Shown in pieces: positions 1 through 14,100 of a stretch of DNA of 64,000 nucleotides; within the stretch, counting starts at the first letter, position 1; every line of letters begins with the position of its first letter. The stretch covers positions 140,604 to 204,603 of the forward strand of contig JAJVDF010000773.1 of the NCBI GenBank assembly GCA_022410635.1, in the 5' to 3' direction. The position numbers were made by a program, and so were the translations under genes. Below the pieces are notes generated by a model. That model was not told the DNA's origin. It saw nothing but the letters and a program-made list of their open reading frames with translations, and searched no databases. This DNA is from Tretioscincus oriximinensis. Taxonomy: Eukaryota > Chordata > Lepidosauria > Squamata > Gymnophthalmidae.

Positions 1-411
1 GTGGTCTGGAAACCATGTCCTATGAGGAACGGTTAAAGGATCTAGGGATGTTTAGTCTGCAAACGAGAAGACTGAGAGGAGACTTGATAGCTGTCTACAA
101 ATATCTGAAGGGCTGTCACAGAGCAGAGGGATCAACATTGTTCTCATTAGCACATGGAAGGACTAGAAACAATGGAATGAAACTGCAAGGGAGTAGATTT
201 AGATTAGATATCAGAAAAAACTTTCTAACAGTCAGGGTGATAAATCAGTGGAACAGTTTGCCACAGGGGGTGGTAAGTTTGCCTTCCCTGGAAGTTTTCA
301 AACAGAGACTGGACAGTCATCTGTCTGGGATGGTTTAATGAATCCTGCATCGAGCAGGGGGTTGGACCCGATGACCCTGGAGGTCCCTTCCGACTCTTAT
401 GATTCTATGAT
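1..411 (+). mobile_element. CR1 LINE, 3' end with reverse-transcriptase C-terminus
   Basis: An open frame at 15-338 encodes the CR1 ORF2 C-terminus: YEERLKDLGMFSLQTRRLRG, then NQWNSLPQGVV and LEVFKQRLDSHL. It is followed by the typical 3' end GATTCTATGATA. The copy is 5' truncated or cut by the window edge. It sits in the MIA2 intron or flank in the opposite orientation to the gene. Confidence 0.9.
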
Positions 412-842
412 ATAATATTCTGAATGCAAAAATATGGTAAGCAGTAAAGTGCTATTCAGTCCCTGTTCACGTAACAGGGTTTTTTCTTCTTTTTTTTAAG
501 CACCTCAAAAGTTTAGAAAAAAGCCTTTTTTCTCACTTTTGCATTTGCAAATGCATTTATCATTTCCTCAAAATCAAGACTGACAGTGATATCTGATTCC
601 ATGGCAACTACCCCAAGATTAACCAGTCGTTCTTAAATCTGTGAAGGTCTTAAGATAGTTCTTAAATTGTAGCTGCAGCACTGAAAAGCTAGCAGAAATG
701 CAACTGAGTGCCATTCTACCAGAAAGAAAGATGCTGCCAAAGCAGCAGTGAAAAGCAGGCAGAAATGAAACTGAGAACCATTCTGCCACTAGAAAAACCA
801 TTTTAAAAATGCAGATTAAGCCAGATTAAATGGGGAAAATAT

Positions 843-993
843 GAAGCAAGGAGGAAGGAAGATCCAAAGGGGAGGTAGAGAGAGGAAGAGAAAAAGAAGG
901 AATGGAAAAGGAAGGAAAAAGATAAAGGAGGATAGAAATAAAGAAGGAAAGAGAAAGAGAAAGAACAGAAAGAAAAAGAAGGGAAGAAGGAAC
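843..993 (+). repeat. Polypurine (GAA/GGA-rich) tract
   Basis: About 150 bases almost entirely A and G on the plus strand with GAAGG, GAAAGA and AAAAGAAG themes. Open frames called on the opposite strand here are low-complexity Phe/Ser strings and not genes. Confidence 0.85.
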
Positions 994-1144
994 AGTCACT
1001 GAAATTAAAAACCACATTAAGGGTAAAATAAATAAAAACCAGGCTAATAATTTTGTTATTCACACTCTAAACACACCACAAATCTAGAACTCAACCCACA
1101 TTAACAGTGATTTTTTTAATTTATAAAAGACAAATGCTCAGCAG

Positions 1145-1570
1145 AAACGGGTGGCGCAGCAGGTGCCCGGTGGGTGGTGTGGTGGGTTCCGCGGCGGGGG
1201 TCCAGCAGAGGCCAGCAGCTGGTGCAGCAGGGGCCTTGTGGGTGGCACGGCAGGTGCCCAGCGGAGGCCAGCGGGTGGCGAGGCGGGGGCCTGGTGGGTC
1301 GGTGGCACCATGGGGATCCGGAAAATGGTGACGGCGCTGCTCAGGGGCGGTGTGGTGGTGGCGAGCGGGGGGAGGGTAGAAATTTAAATTTGCTGCCCGC
1401 TGCTTTTATTAACGGCCAGGCACCTGCCGCCCCTACTCTAAATTCGGCCCTGTGTCCACCGTCAGGAAACCCCCTGCTGAGCGCTCAGTGGCCACCTGAC
1501 CCCTTCTCAGGCCACAAAAATGGCTTGGCGGGCCACATGTGGCCCGCAGCCTGCAGGTTGAACCATGCTG
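1145..1570. repeat. GC-rich imperfect minisatellite and possible hAT-like end
   Basis: 1,145-1,380 contains imperfect repeats of GGTGGC, CAGCAG and GGCCAGC themes, far more GC-rich than its surroundings. The end at 1,530-1,570 (GCAGGTTGAACCATGCTG) resembles a hAT-type terminus, so the block may be the cargo of a nonautonomous element. The left end was not found. Confidence 0.4.
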
Positions 1571-2089
1571 TCCTAATGGAATAGTTAGCATAGATAACAA
1601 TGTCATGGTAACATAGTCTTTAGAGGAAAGGCTAACTGTAGCTCAACACTGACTGAGATTACTTAACCAACACTCAATTCAGATATCAAGGTAGGAAATA
1701 TATAAACAATGAATTGGGCCCTGGTGCTGCTTCAGCTTTATTATGATTAAGTTTGAAAAAATCAGCCATGCATCCCAAGTTAGATAACTCCTTTGGAATC
1801 CCTAGTACTGTACTGAATCAGCTAAACTTCAAAACTGCTCACAAAGATTAACCTGTAACATTTGTAATAATTACACTCCTAAAAATTCTTATTCCAATGT
1901 ACAGATATAGCTCATTTAACAGATTTCTAATTATCTCATCAGTTTCATACAGTTTAATATATTTTCCTGGCACCTAAACAAACAGTAGTCAGGTTGTTGT
2001 TTCAGAAACAAAGCAATTATGTAAAGTTTATTTATTCCTTTTTCAATAAACGTATAACTAAATAAACTTCTACAACCATTTATAATTAC

Positions 2090-2180
2090 CTGCAAGTTCC
2101 TCTTTGAATTTTTTTTCATCTGTCAGCTTTGAGTATATTTGATTTCTGTCTGTTTCTGAAGATTTTAGACAGGCATTCAG
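2090..2180 (-). CDS. MIA2: MIA2 coiled-coil exon (LNACLKSSETDRNQIY), last one in window
   Basis: 30 codons plus one base: LNACLKSSETDRNQIYSKLT then DEKKFKEELA. Human has [20 protein letters not shown]. It leaves in phase 1 through donor GTAATT, so at least one more exon is needed. None is recognisable between 1 and 2,089, so it lies left of the window. Confidence 0.95.
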
Positions 2181-5100
2181 CTTTATTAAAAAACAAAACA
2201 CAGTAAGGATGTAATCATGGCTTAGGGTCCATAGAAAAGTTTGGGTAGTTCTTAAGCCGCTTTTCTTCCTATTTATACATTTCATGGAGTTATGTAGCAC
2301 TAAATATTTGCTACGTTTGAGCTGTTCTTTTTCACATAAGGTAAGAACTACTTTGTTCACTGAATAAAACTGTACAATATGTTTATTTATTTATTCTCCA
2401 TTGGAATAACACCTCGATGATACGTACGCCTATCTCTCCATATGTATTTCCTGGAGTCACAATAAATCCTGAAGGCTCTAATTTCACAATCCCAGGGGCC
2501 AAAATGCTAAAGCCGGAACGGCAGTGATTACCTAGGAACCTGGCCCAGCACAGCAGCAGGAATAGGGAAGGAACAAAATAGGAAGTGGGAAGAAGGAACA
2601 TGAAGGGGGTAGGAAGAGTAAGCTACGCACACACACGCGCACACACACACACACACACTGTATTAAACTCAAGTAATAGGCTTATTTCACAAGTCTAACA
2701 AATATTACCCATTTTTTGCTAATTTTTATATGCTCGTTACTCTTAAAAAACCCTGTAATATTAAATTACCTTTGCAGCATTAATCAGCTTCCTCACAGTT
2801 TGCTTTTCCTGATAATCTGATTAAGAGAACAAAGAAAATACAAATCATAGAAAATGTTTTCAATCTTAAGAACAAATTACATATTTATTATACCTTTTTA
2901 AAAAATGTTCTGGGTTTTTTAAAAAAAGAAAAACAGTAGCAAGAAGAGTTGTATTTTATTCTGTATTTTATGTATTACTTGTTATGAATAATATATTTTT
3001 CTTGTGTAATCTGCTCCAGCATCCTCAGACAAAGTGTGGAGGATTGAAAAGTTCAAACAAAAACAAAGAAAATAAATTGCTAGAAAGGATTCAAAAATTT
3101 ATTTTTGCTCAAGATTAATGTTCTAACTCAATGGGCTGTTTATCAATTGGAGGAAACAATTTATTTTGAAAAGGAGTACTTAAGAAAGTGTGGAATGTCA
3201 AAGATACCAAGTACTTTTAAAAACCGGAGGTCTAGGAGGTAAGTCAATTGTATAGGAGATACTGCAAAGTTCTCAGATGACTTAAGATCTTCCTGAAGCA
3301 AGTCACAATGGCTAGCATTCTATTCATGCAGTTATTAGAAGTCATGTTTTATTCAGGGGCACCCAACATTCACATTAATAGTGGAAATACTGACTTACCT
3401 AGGTGTTCCCCATTTTCTGTTTCGTTCTTTATATCATTATCTGAATGATTATCTTCGGCTGCAGCATGATCTCTTACTGCACAGCTCCAGTCTTTCATCT
3501 TCAGCAAGCAGTCTGTCAGTGACTATATATTTTAAGAAGTGAACAACCAAGAATAAATCATTTTCACAACTCCATTTAATTTAATGAGCTTAATATTTTC
3601 AGGAATCGAGGTTGTTCTATTTGAATGATAATTTCTGAGTGAAAGGATTTGGGGAACTGTGTATACTTTTCTAACGCCTAGATCCCCTACATATTTCATT
3701 TCCAGAATTCAGTGTACACCTCAAACAGCCATACATTCTATCTATGGTACTTCAAAACATTCAACTTGAAACTCAGTAAGAACTGGCTGCTTTTTCTCTC
3801 AGTCCAAGCTAGTGGATCTTTGCAGTTTTGTTTTTACTTTTTACAGACAATCCAGGAATGAAGACATGAAATTGTTTCACAATTATGAAACTGTTTACCT
3901 TGATTTGACTTTCCTTGTTTTTAAGAGCTTCATCCATAGTGTATTTAGAGGATTCAAACATTTTTGTTTGTTCATTTAATTCAGCAAATCGTTCACCCCA
4001 TCCATCAGCTTCTTCTAACAGCTAGAAAGAAAAGTTAGCAAGATCTAAATTTTATTAATGTATATTACAATCTACAGATATTAAAATTTTATAATGTTTA
4101 ATTCTGAAGTACTTAATCATGGTCATCAATTCACAATATGGTATCAGAAATAAAACAAAATTAGGAAGATAATACCATTTTAGTTTTGTGGTTCTAACAT
4201 GCATGTTTTCTTCTGCTTCTGCTGATAGATGAACCATATGAAACCTATTTTTAACTTTTCTCTACTTCTTTTTGAATAAAGATGATATCTAATAGAGTCC
4301 ATCAGGCTGATAAAAACTGTAATTCAGTAGAAGCATCTATCAAAATCACTGAAAAGGATGCATTGTCTTGCTCATTTCACTTGGCCAGCTATCTCTACCT
4401 TTATGTCAACTAAGCTAAAAGGAGAAAAGGCCATTTATAGTACTGGCACCACCTATCATTCCTTTGTATTTTTACACAGATTACATAGCAGAAAAAATGT
4501 ACTGTACCTGCATTTCACTTTCACGAAGCTGTTTGTTTTCCTCTACTGCATCTTGAACTGATATGCTTAGTCTCTCTTTGTTAATTTCATACACTTTTAA
4601 TGTTGTCTTGGCCTAAAAACGTAAGGCACACTAAAGCTGCTTATATCATTATGTACAAAGATATATAAATCTCATCTTAATTGTCTTTTATTTATTTGCG
4701 TTATGCTCTTGTCTTGTGGATATGTTTTGTTAACTGCCTTCAGCAAACCAACTCCAACACAATAAGCAAAATCACATTGACATATAAGTGCAAGAAAATG
4801 CATCTCTGTATTCATCCATCATTCTGCACAGTCACAAAAGCTATATTTATAGAGCCTGTTTTCCTTGCAAAATGGAAGATGCTTAACAAGAAAAGCAATA
4901 TCAAACTTATGGAGTTATGTTAAATTGGTATCTGCTTCTGAAACAAAATCAGACAGATGAGTAATTCTTCTAGAAACATGTGAACTTTACCCTGAAATAC
5001 TTATTTAAATATATCTGAAAAATTATTCCTGCTTAGATGTCAACACAGGAAAATACTACCCATTTCCTCTTTGGTCTTTTCATTTGGGTGGTATTTCAGT

Positions 5101-8100
5101 AGGTATTTGTTTTTGTTTTGATGACATGGTTCAAAATATTTATGTATATATTTTAATATAGGTACAATAAAGTTTTTAAAAGCTAAAAAAGAAAACTTAG
5201 GTTTTGTTCAACTTGCAAAATTCCTATAGATATAAAGCTCACACAATGGTATTTTTAAAAATTCAAATAAAAACAGATGTAAGATTTATTCATTCATAAA
5301 TCTATCTGTAGAAGATATTCCAAAGAAAATAGAATATAAATACAGTCATAAATAAAATAAACAGCAAATCAATTGTAAATAAAGGCAAGTTAATCATTCA
5401 ACAGGAAAACCATCAGAAATGAAGGTATGAATGGATGCATTTCCACAGAACGCTGCTCTGATGGCAGAGAAGGCTTTTTGCTTTGCTTCCATGCACAAAA
5501 GGACTATGAGGCTGTATTCAATGTGCACAAAACATTATGCCTTCAAAGAAAGAAGAGAATAGTTTAATGTTTCACCGCATTTTAAAAATTCAGCACTAAA
5601 ATATCTTCCCATGGCTGGAAAGAGTGATAAAAAGCTCACACTGCAACAAGAAAAAAGAGACCTTGACTATGCCACTGTAAACTTCAAAAATAAATTCCAA
5701 GTCATCCTCCAACAATATCCAATCTCTGCCAAAGTAACAAAGAAATTTCAAGGGCAGCCAAGACTGCCATTTATATAATAAAATCATCCAAATACAGCAA
5801 GGCTTTTATAGGATCTGTTAAAACTGATTACGGCAGCATCCTCAGATCAATGAAAAATGGTTCTTTCTGCTAGAGTACATAAAGAAAAATGTTAATATTA
5901 CACAATGTATTGGCTTACTTCAGCAATTTGCTGCTGGATGGATTCTGCTTCATTTTCTAAAGATGCTATTCTTTTCTGTATTTCAGTCATCTGAAAAGAT
6001 AAAAAAATATTTTTACATGATCACTCTCTTATCCTGATTGATACTGTTTGCCAAAACAACTGTAAATCTGTATCACAGAATATTTCATTTTTGATATTTC
6101 ATTTTCTCTTAAGGATACCATCAAAATGGAAATTAAACTCTTGACCTCCTCCTGTCTCTGTTTTCTGCTTTTGTATTTTGGATATTTATAGCTAAGTAAA
6201 ATTGGCTTATTACTCATCTGCCTAAGGGGATGAAATAATTCCTCTACTGATTAAAGCATTACTATTTAGAACATCTATTTCTACCCAATGGGACCAACCT
6301 AAATAGAAAGGTGGGAGGCAACATAGTATAATAAAACACTTTATTTTTAACCAGGAAATACAATTGGAGATCTTTATAAATACATTTGGAGGATGACCTC
6401 ACTGAATTCAGTGTTTTTAAAATAATATAATAATTCTGTATTTAGGGATAAGCGAAGTAATAAATATGAAGTAACAATATTTTGATTTGGCATTAAAACT
6501 TCCTTCATAATCAACTGCTATTATCCTCTTAAAACAAAATGGGAAAGGTGACAAGGTCATGAGAATCTAATTTCACAATTTTATAAAAACAAAGTTAACA
6601 TTTTGAATTCAAAGTAACACAGTTTGCCTATAAGCAGAGCATTTTCAATAAATAGCATACCAAGTTGTCCTGTTCCAATCGTTTAGATTTTTCATCTTTA
6701 AGTTCTTTTTCTAAACACTCAATTTCATTCTTGAGTGCAAAGTTTGAATTGCTCAGGTCATCATATGCTACCTAGAATAACAAAGTTTTGAAAAATAATA
6801 ACAATGTTTATTTATAACATCTTTTTCGCCAAGCTTTTAGCAAAAAGCACATAGCTCTTGTGTTCTCCACAATAGACAACCTATGAAGTAGGTAGGGCTG
6901 AGAGAGTTCTAAAGAACTGTGACTGGCCCAAGGTCACCCAGTTGACTTCACGGAGGAGTGTGGAATAAAACCTAGAGTCCAACATTTTAACCAATACATC
7001 CAGTGCTTAAGACAAGCTTGCAGAGAAATCACATTAAATTAAAAATTATACAATTCAGTTTGCAGATTTTCTTCAGTTTTTGCTAGTAATACTAAACCAG
7101 AAGCACTAACACAGAAAAAAATGCTCACTCACTAAGCAAACAAATCTTTTTCTAAACAATTTATTTTCAAATGACATCAAGGATTTTCTCTACTTCATAC
7201 AATTTGCTGATACTATATAAGGGTAACAAGTATTAAAAATTACCAGTATATTAGCTTCTCCATGAGCTGCTAGGTTCTATACTTACTAAATCAACCTGAA
7301 ATTTCTCTATTTTCTACAAAAAACTATTTGGCAAACATGTTGTTTTATAAACAATGAAAAAAATGGAAACATTAATTATGCAGTTCCTTCATAATAAGGC
7401 CTAATTAATCTTGTAGAACTTCTCTAGGAAAATATTCTATAAATACATTCTACTTTATAGGAAATAATTTTTTTTTTCATTCTGACCTTAATTTTCGATG
7501 TATTCTTTGACTCTTGTAAAACATTGGCATCTTTCAGGGAATATTCTAATTCTTCATACTAAAATGAAACAATAATTCTAATATGGAGTTATTTTATTAA
7601 TTACTGGTGACGTTCGACGCAGGACTCCGCCTGTGGGATAACCCATCTATCGTGACTCAGATGAGACCCACAGGGAACAACTCAAAGCAATGTATAGAAT
7701 ATATATTAAAAAAGCATAATTCTCAAAAAATAAATACGTAATAGAAGCAGGCCCATATACAGTGGTACCTCGGTTCTCGAACGCCTTGAAAGTCGACCAA
7801 ATCGGTGTTCGACCGGCAGATTCCAGAAATCCGAAGTCTTGGAATCCGAACACCGATTTGGAAGTCGAACTTCCTCCGGCGTTCTTTCGGCCCGGCGCGC
7901 CTTGCTGACGTCATCAAGGCGCGTTCTTTCGGCCCGGCGCGCCTTGCTGACGTCATCAAGGCGCGTTTTTTCGGCCCGGCGCGCCTTGCTGACGTCATCA
8001 AGGCGCGTTTTTTCGGCCCGGCGCACCTTGCTTCGGTTCCCGAACAAATTGGTTCTCGACCGTCCTGCTGGAACGAATTGTGTTCGGGAACCGAGGTACC

Positions 8101-11100
8101 ACTGTATTTAAAATACATAAAAATTATATTCTCCTTGGAAATCAAAAATCTTATCTAGTACCAATACCTTCATTTCAAACCACTCTCCTCCTACACTGTC
8201 GCAGACACCTACTCCACTCAAAATATACCACTGAAACATATCCAAACAGCCTGATCTACTTCCCTCCTCCTATGCCATCGCCCAGCCACGCAGCCCCTTC
8301 CTGCCACCACCACAGCCTGGTCATGCAAGCTGAAAAAGCACAGGGGAAAGCCAGAAAAGCTGGGCTGATTATCTGATCCCCTTTAAGGTAAGGATGGTGA
8401 TGCGCCAGGAGGTAAGAGGTAAGGTGCCAGCAAGGCGACGATAAGTGATTTGCCCACCACCACTGGGGGCACCTGCTGCTGCAATTCGCTGGCCTATGGG
8501 GCCCATCCACGCAGCCTTTTCCTGACACCACCACCCATTCCTGGCATGCCGAAACTCTGAACAGCATTACGCTGAGACCATACCATCAACTGCCACTGAG
8601 AGCCAGAGAGAGAAGAAGAAAGAAGAGAACAACAAGAAGAGATAAAAGGCAGAGGAGCTGCAAGCAAGGTGCAGCCTGTGAAAACCAGGCAGCAGCTGAT
8701 ATATTTTGAGAGCAGATGTGGCTCTCTCCGAAGGAGAACGGGCCAGCGGCAGGGAAGGAGTTTTTGGTTGGCTCTGAGTTTCATCTGAGGAACGGAAGGG
8801 GGATGAGGTGGGGAGTGCAAGGGGGTGGGGATAGATGTGGAGGGAAGGGGGGTGAGGGGTAGATGGCAAATGCAGAGGGTTGGGAATTGATGTAGAGGGG
8901 AGGGGGAGTAGGGAAGGGAGGGGCAATAAGAGGGCATGCATAATGGGGAGAAGAAGAGGAAGAGAAAAGGAAGAGGAAAGAGTTATGACTAGCAACCTGC
9001 TTATTGCACAATGGCAGTGAGCTTAACTCCACTATAGTATTTATATATTCTGCACTACACCCACAAGTACATTTTTTTATATTTACATTCTGGCCTAAGC
9101 TGTGTTGGAACAAGCAGGATCTAAGCAACAAGCTACTAAAAGCCAGTAGGTATTTGGAATAAAAGGGACCTAATCAAAAGGGGCCTACTAATGACTACAC
9201 AAGATAAGCCTGTTGGGGAATAGTTCTACAGACTTTTAGCTCCTACCAAAAGCACTGTTCCATGCTTTTAGTTATTTTTGTTTAGGTGTGACCCTATGGA
9301 TCACAGTGTGCCATACTCTATTGTCTTCAACCGTCTCCCGCAACAGTCTATCAGAGCTCATGTTTGTTCATTACCTTTTTACCACTCATTTAATCTCAGG
9401 GAAGAAGTCTCAGCTATTGAATGACAATCTAAAATAAGACTTAAAATGGGATTTCAGTTGTTCAAAAATGAAATTAGTTAAAGTGATTAATCTACATTAG
9501 TTAATCAGCAAGATCTTAACTTCAATATCAAATCATTATGCTAGGAACTACTCAATTTACTTCCATTCTTCTAATCTGAGTCTCAGATATAACCCTGCAG
9601 ATTACCTTGGAGACTCTAACTGACACAGAACGGGAATAACATAGGGATGAACCTACATCTATCTAAAATCTCTTTCTCCCCCTCTCGGCCTCTGGCTGAA
9701 AATCTGCTCTCCCTTCCCTACCTCAGATGCTGTTGTTAATTTTGGTTTTAATACACTGACTTTTTTGTTAGCTGCCCTGAGACCTTCAGGAATAGGGTGG
9801 ATATGGATATATAAAGAAATAGAGACAGAGATAAATAGATATTTAGAAACCTTAGGAACAAAGTCATTGTATACCTCTAAATTACCTGCAGAATTTTCTC
9901 CATTTTACTTTACCTTGATGACAAGCTACTGATATTGCAATTTTACTGCATAAACTACTCAGTGATAATGTATTTTTGTTATGAATACTTTTGTATTCTG
10001 TTATTTTTTTCACTAATTAGAGATTGTAGTACAATTCTCTATTAAGCTCCTGCACTTTATCAATGTGGTTAACCTCTGAACATTTGAACGGAAAGCAAGT
10101 GCACCATCAACTATCAACATTTTTCTAATTCATCCGCACTGTGAGCTAGTTACAGATTACGGAACAAGCCAGGATATTAAGTCATAGTTGAAGCAATTAA
10201 CCACACAACCAAGCTACAACAGAAATTGACCAAAAATTCTTGATACATAGAAAACAAAAAAAAAGACTGTCACAGGAGGTGATGAGTCTGGAAGTCTTCA
10301 AACAGAGACTGGACAGCCATCTGTCTGGTGTCTCGGATGGTTTAGTGAATTCTGCATTCAACTCTATGATTCTATGATCCTACAAAGATATGGGCACCCT
10401 CCATAGGCATACTGCACAATACTAAAAAAAAGTGCTAAAGAATCCTATAATGACATTTAAGAATATGCAAATATCTCTTCCAGTTGAAAAAACATTTGCG
10501 TCTGTTCTTGTTCAGTCACGCCCAAGTCTTCATGAAGCATCGGTCTACCATGAGTCTATCATGAGAAAAAACACTAAGGAACCAATGAATTATCAGGCCA
10601 ACAACCATTAGCAATTATAGAGGCTTTGGAAGGAAACGTTACCTCCTTTTTGCAGACGCTCAGTTTTTCCAGTATTTTACATTTGTCTTCAACCAATTCA
10701 GCAACTTTATTGGCAAGTTGTTTTTCTCTTCCTAAAAAGAGGTAGAAACGTATGTAATAACAAGAAAAAATTGCTCTCCTCAATATCCTTCAGTTATATT
10801 TATATTTAATCTAAAGTTTATAGTTTATTGTTCTTGTTATATTTAATCTAGCAACAAATAGAACAATGAACTGGAACTTACCCACATAAAGTCTACTTTT
10901 AATCTGTAAAAGAAGAGCAAATATTGCAATTTGTTTAGAGCACCGAAAGGGATGTAGAGTTTTCATTCTTAAGTCTTAAAAGACAACTTCAGTAGCACAG
11001 TAAATAGTAATGAAATTCCCTTACTTTTCTAGCTTTCTAAAGTCAGTTGCATCTTGTATAGAATGGTGGTTCAATTCCAATAATAATACTGATATGACTG

Positions 11101-14100
11101 CTGTGTCTCTTAACCACTAATTTTTCATTACCAGTAATAACTTTTATAATGAAAAATTGATTGAGCATACCTTTACAAGAAAGGTTACATTTTAGTAATC
11201 ACGTGCGAGAAAAAACTGCACAAAAATGATTTCATACAAAACCATTCATAACAGCATATACTGCATCTCATTTCGGTTTATATCACAGCAGAGCACAGAT
11301 AACATTAAATGGCATTAGAGTTAAAAAAATTGAATTCACCATTTAGTCAGAACTTTAAGATACAGGAGCTAATACAGGAGGAACCTGGTTAACAATTTTG
11401 CTGGGGGTTTGCTCTTGGAATGTATGTAATTTCATTTAGTAGCAGTTTGTCCACAATGGCTCAGAGTTATATTCACACTGTAGATAAAAGGGAAATCAGA
11501 CAATCCTAACATGCAAATCCTTGCTTTTGTAGACTCCGATAATCTTATATATGCTATACGTTCTTTGGTTCTTTGTCCATATCCTTATCACTTCTAGTAA
11601 AATTGAAGGAAATCTATACTTCATTATTAGTCTATTTAATATCACGTAAACTGTTGCTGGGGAATTTGCTTAGTATTGATTACTTTGACATTAATCTCTT
11701 CCAGAATATGGACAATAAACTGTCATTTGAGAAGCCTATAGGAGTAACTGCAGTCATGCCTCAATTTGCACAGAGGTTTGATTCCTCCCTTCATTAAATC
11801 AGCAGTTTGCAAAGAGACATCCAGTAATTGCCTCTGTGATCTTCCATATGCTTCTTCTCACTGGATTTCAGCCCCTCCACTTCCTCCCATTGCTCTTCTA
11901 AAGAGTGAGTCACCCACATGATAACCACACCAGGCATCATTCCTTCTCTGTTCCAAATGAGCACAGCAAAATACATGTGGACATGCAAGTAATGACATAT
12001 AAGTAAGTTCAGATGTGCAACAGCAAAAACACACTAACCCAAAACACTACAAATAAGAGTATGGCTTTATATAGCTTGAAACAAGTAGATAAATATGTTA
12101 GAATGTGCGTTTTGCAAAAAGAATATGTACACCCCCCAAAATGCAAAATTGGTCACAAAACACAAGGCATTGTAAGTTTAAAGACATATATCTCACATTT
12201 TTGTAATCACCACAATGACTTTAAAGCCAATTAATATTTGGGTAATTATAAGAAATGCTAGAACAAATATATCAACACATAAAGGAGGCAAGCAAGGGAC
12301 ATTTTGGCAATCATTACCCTGCTTCAAGAGGCAAAAATAAGAAAGTTCTATGAAATGAGTCAGCCGTGTAATTAGTACTCTGTACTACTAGCCATTAGTA
12401 TTATGGTTTTTAATCTTGAAAAGGTATGCTTTCTTTAATATTTTAAATCAAAGACAATTTATTAATATTGTATAATATAAACTTAAACTGATACTGATGT
12501 AACAAATGTAATTATTAAAATTAATACTTCTTGATTTAAATCATAATGCATTTGAAATGCAGTATTAGAAAATGTGTTCTTGTCAGGATTTATGAATAAT
12601 TCTTCAGCTCAGATTCAAATTATTCCATAGAATGGGGGAAAGTGTCCCAAAATGCAAAGAATTTGAGCTTAGAAATATTAAAACAGAAGTCAGTAGAAAA
12701 ACAGTATTATGGATCAAACAGCATACTTACTGATTGATAGCTTCTACACATAAGCAACAAGATAGTAATAACAGCAACAACTGCACCACAGATCACCATT
12801 TCCCAAGGAAAGCCATAAATATCTGAACCAGGTTTCATGTTTTCAGGCAATGCTGCAACCACCTTCACAACAAATACAAACAAAATAAATGCTTTCTCAA
12901 TGACAGGCCTATAGTCTTGCTAGTATTATTCATTCTTTCTAATAAAAGCTTTATTTACTATTCAGGCCAATATATTAATAAACCATGTTTTGTATTAACA
13001 TGCTTATGATTTCAAAATAATTTTATATAGGAATCTTGAATCTATTGTTAAAACTTAACATAACTAATAACTGTGTCAACATTAATAAAACTGTCTCAAA
13101 ACACTGCTGTTTTTAGTGTTTGTCTTTGTCTTGGAACGAGGAAGGAAAATCCACTACTCAGTTTCTTATCAAGAAAGTACATTTTCAGGGGGCACTGCAG
13201 TTGCAAAGAAGCATCACATAAAGCTGTCATTATCCAGGGAGTCCACTTTTCCTTGAATATGTGGCCATTGTCGACCATCATTTTTAACTGTTGCACCTGT
13301 AAAAGTTTGTTCAACACCAGCGGCCAGACGCTGCTCACCCAGGTCATTGGCTATCTCAAATTTGGCTGCCGTTACTATACTTTTTATTAAGTCCCTATGT
13401 CCCAATTTGTCATGCTCATCACAAAATTCAAAAAGGAAAACTAACGTCAGATAGCTTTATGTCTGAGTGGAGCTGTTGGCTTAGGTTAGTCTGGACCAGC
13501 CTCCAAAATGTTTCAGTTTTAGGGCACAACCACCATGTATGTAAGTTCCCATCTGGTGGCATCCATACCAGCATAGTGGGCTGCTTTGGTGAAACATTCT
13601 GGAGATGGATACTGGAATTTTGTACCATCTATATAATTCCCTGTCTGATTAGGATTTATGAGCTATGACTAACTTTACCGGTATATTTTCCCAGACATTA
13701 TCATTGATGCTGACTGTCTAAACTTCTTTCCCAGGACCTCAATCGATTTGGGTCTAGATATGTGGGAAAGGAGTAGAAGAGAAAGGTCAGAGTTGGTATT
13801 GCCTTCATTTTTATAGTTGCAATCCTTCCCTCTAAAGAATTATGTTTTTGCAATGCCATCTGTAGATTTGCTGAGAAGTTTCCCCCCATACTGGATCATA
13901 GTTCCATTGAATTAGCCGACTGGGGTTTTTGGGAGCCATACTCCTAAGTATAGCAGTTTTTTGAGGGCTATTTTCAGCCCAAATCTCTGTTCCAGCTCAT
14001 TTTGTAATTTAGGAGGAACATTTAAACTCAGTGCTTTGGATTTCCCTAGATTCACTGATAAGGTGGCAAACATTTTTAATGAGGCAAGTTCTTTTGTCAG

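Larger units (their letters stand above)
412..2089. other. MIA2 intronic sequence, no exon recognised
   Basis: AT-rich intron. It holds a foldback-repeat relative (about 665-800), a polypurine tract (843-993) and a GC-rich block (1,145-1,570). No further MIA2 exon could be found. Confidence 0.6.

Noticed and set aside
7705..8158. Several open frames with repeated KARRAEKTRLDDVS-like peptides on both strands
   Set aside because: They come from the 42-bp tandem repeat (14 codons) of the MITE.
8494..8995. Two overlapping Pro/Ser/Leu-rich frames of about 140 codons on the minus strand
   Set aside because: They mirror the G/A-rich tract at 8.77-8.99 kb. No start context, splice structure or family resemblance.
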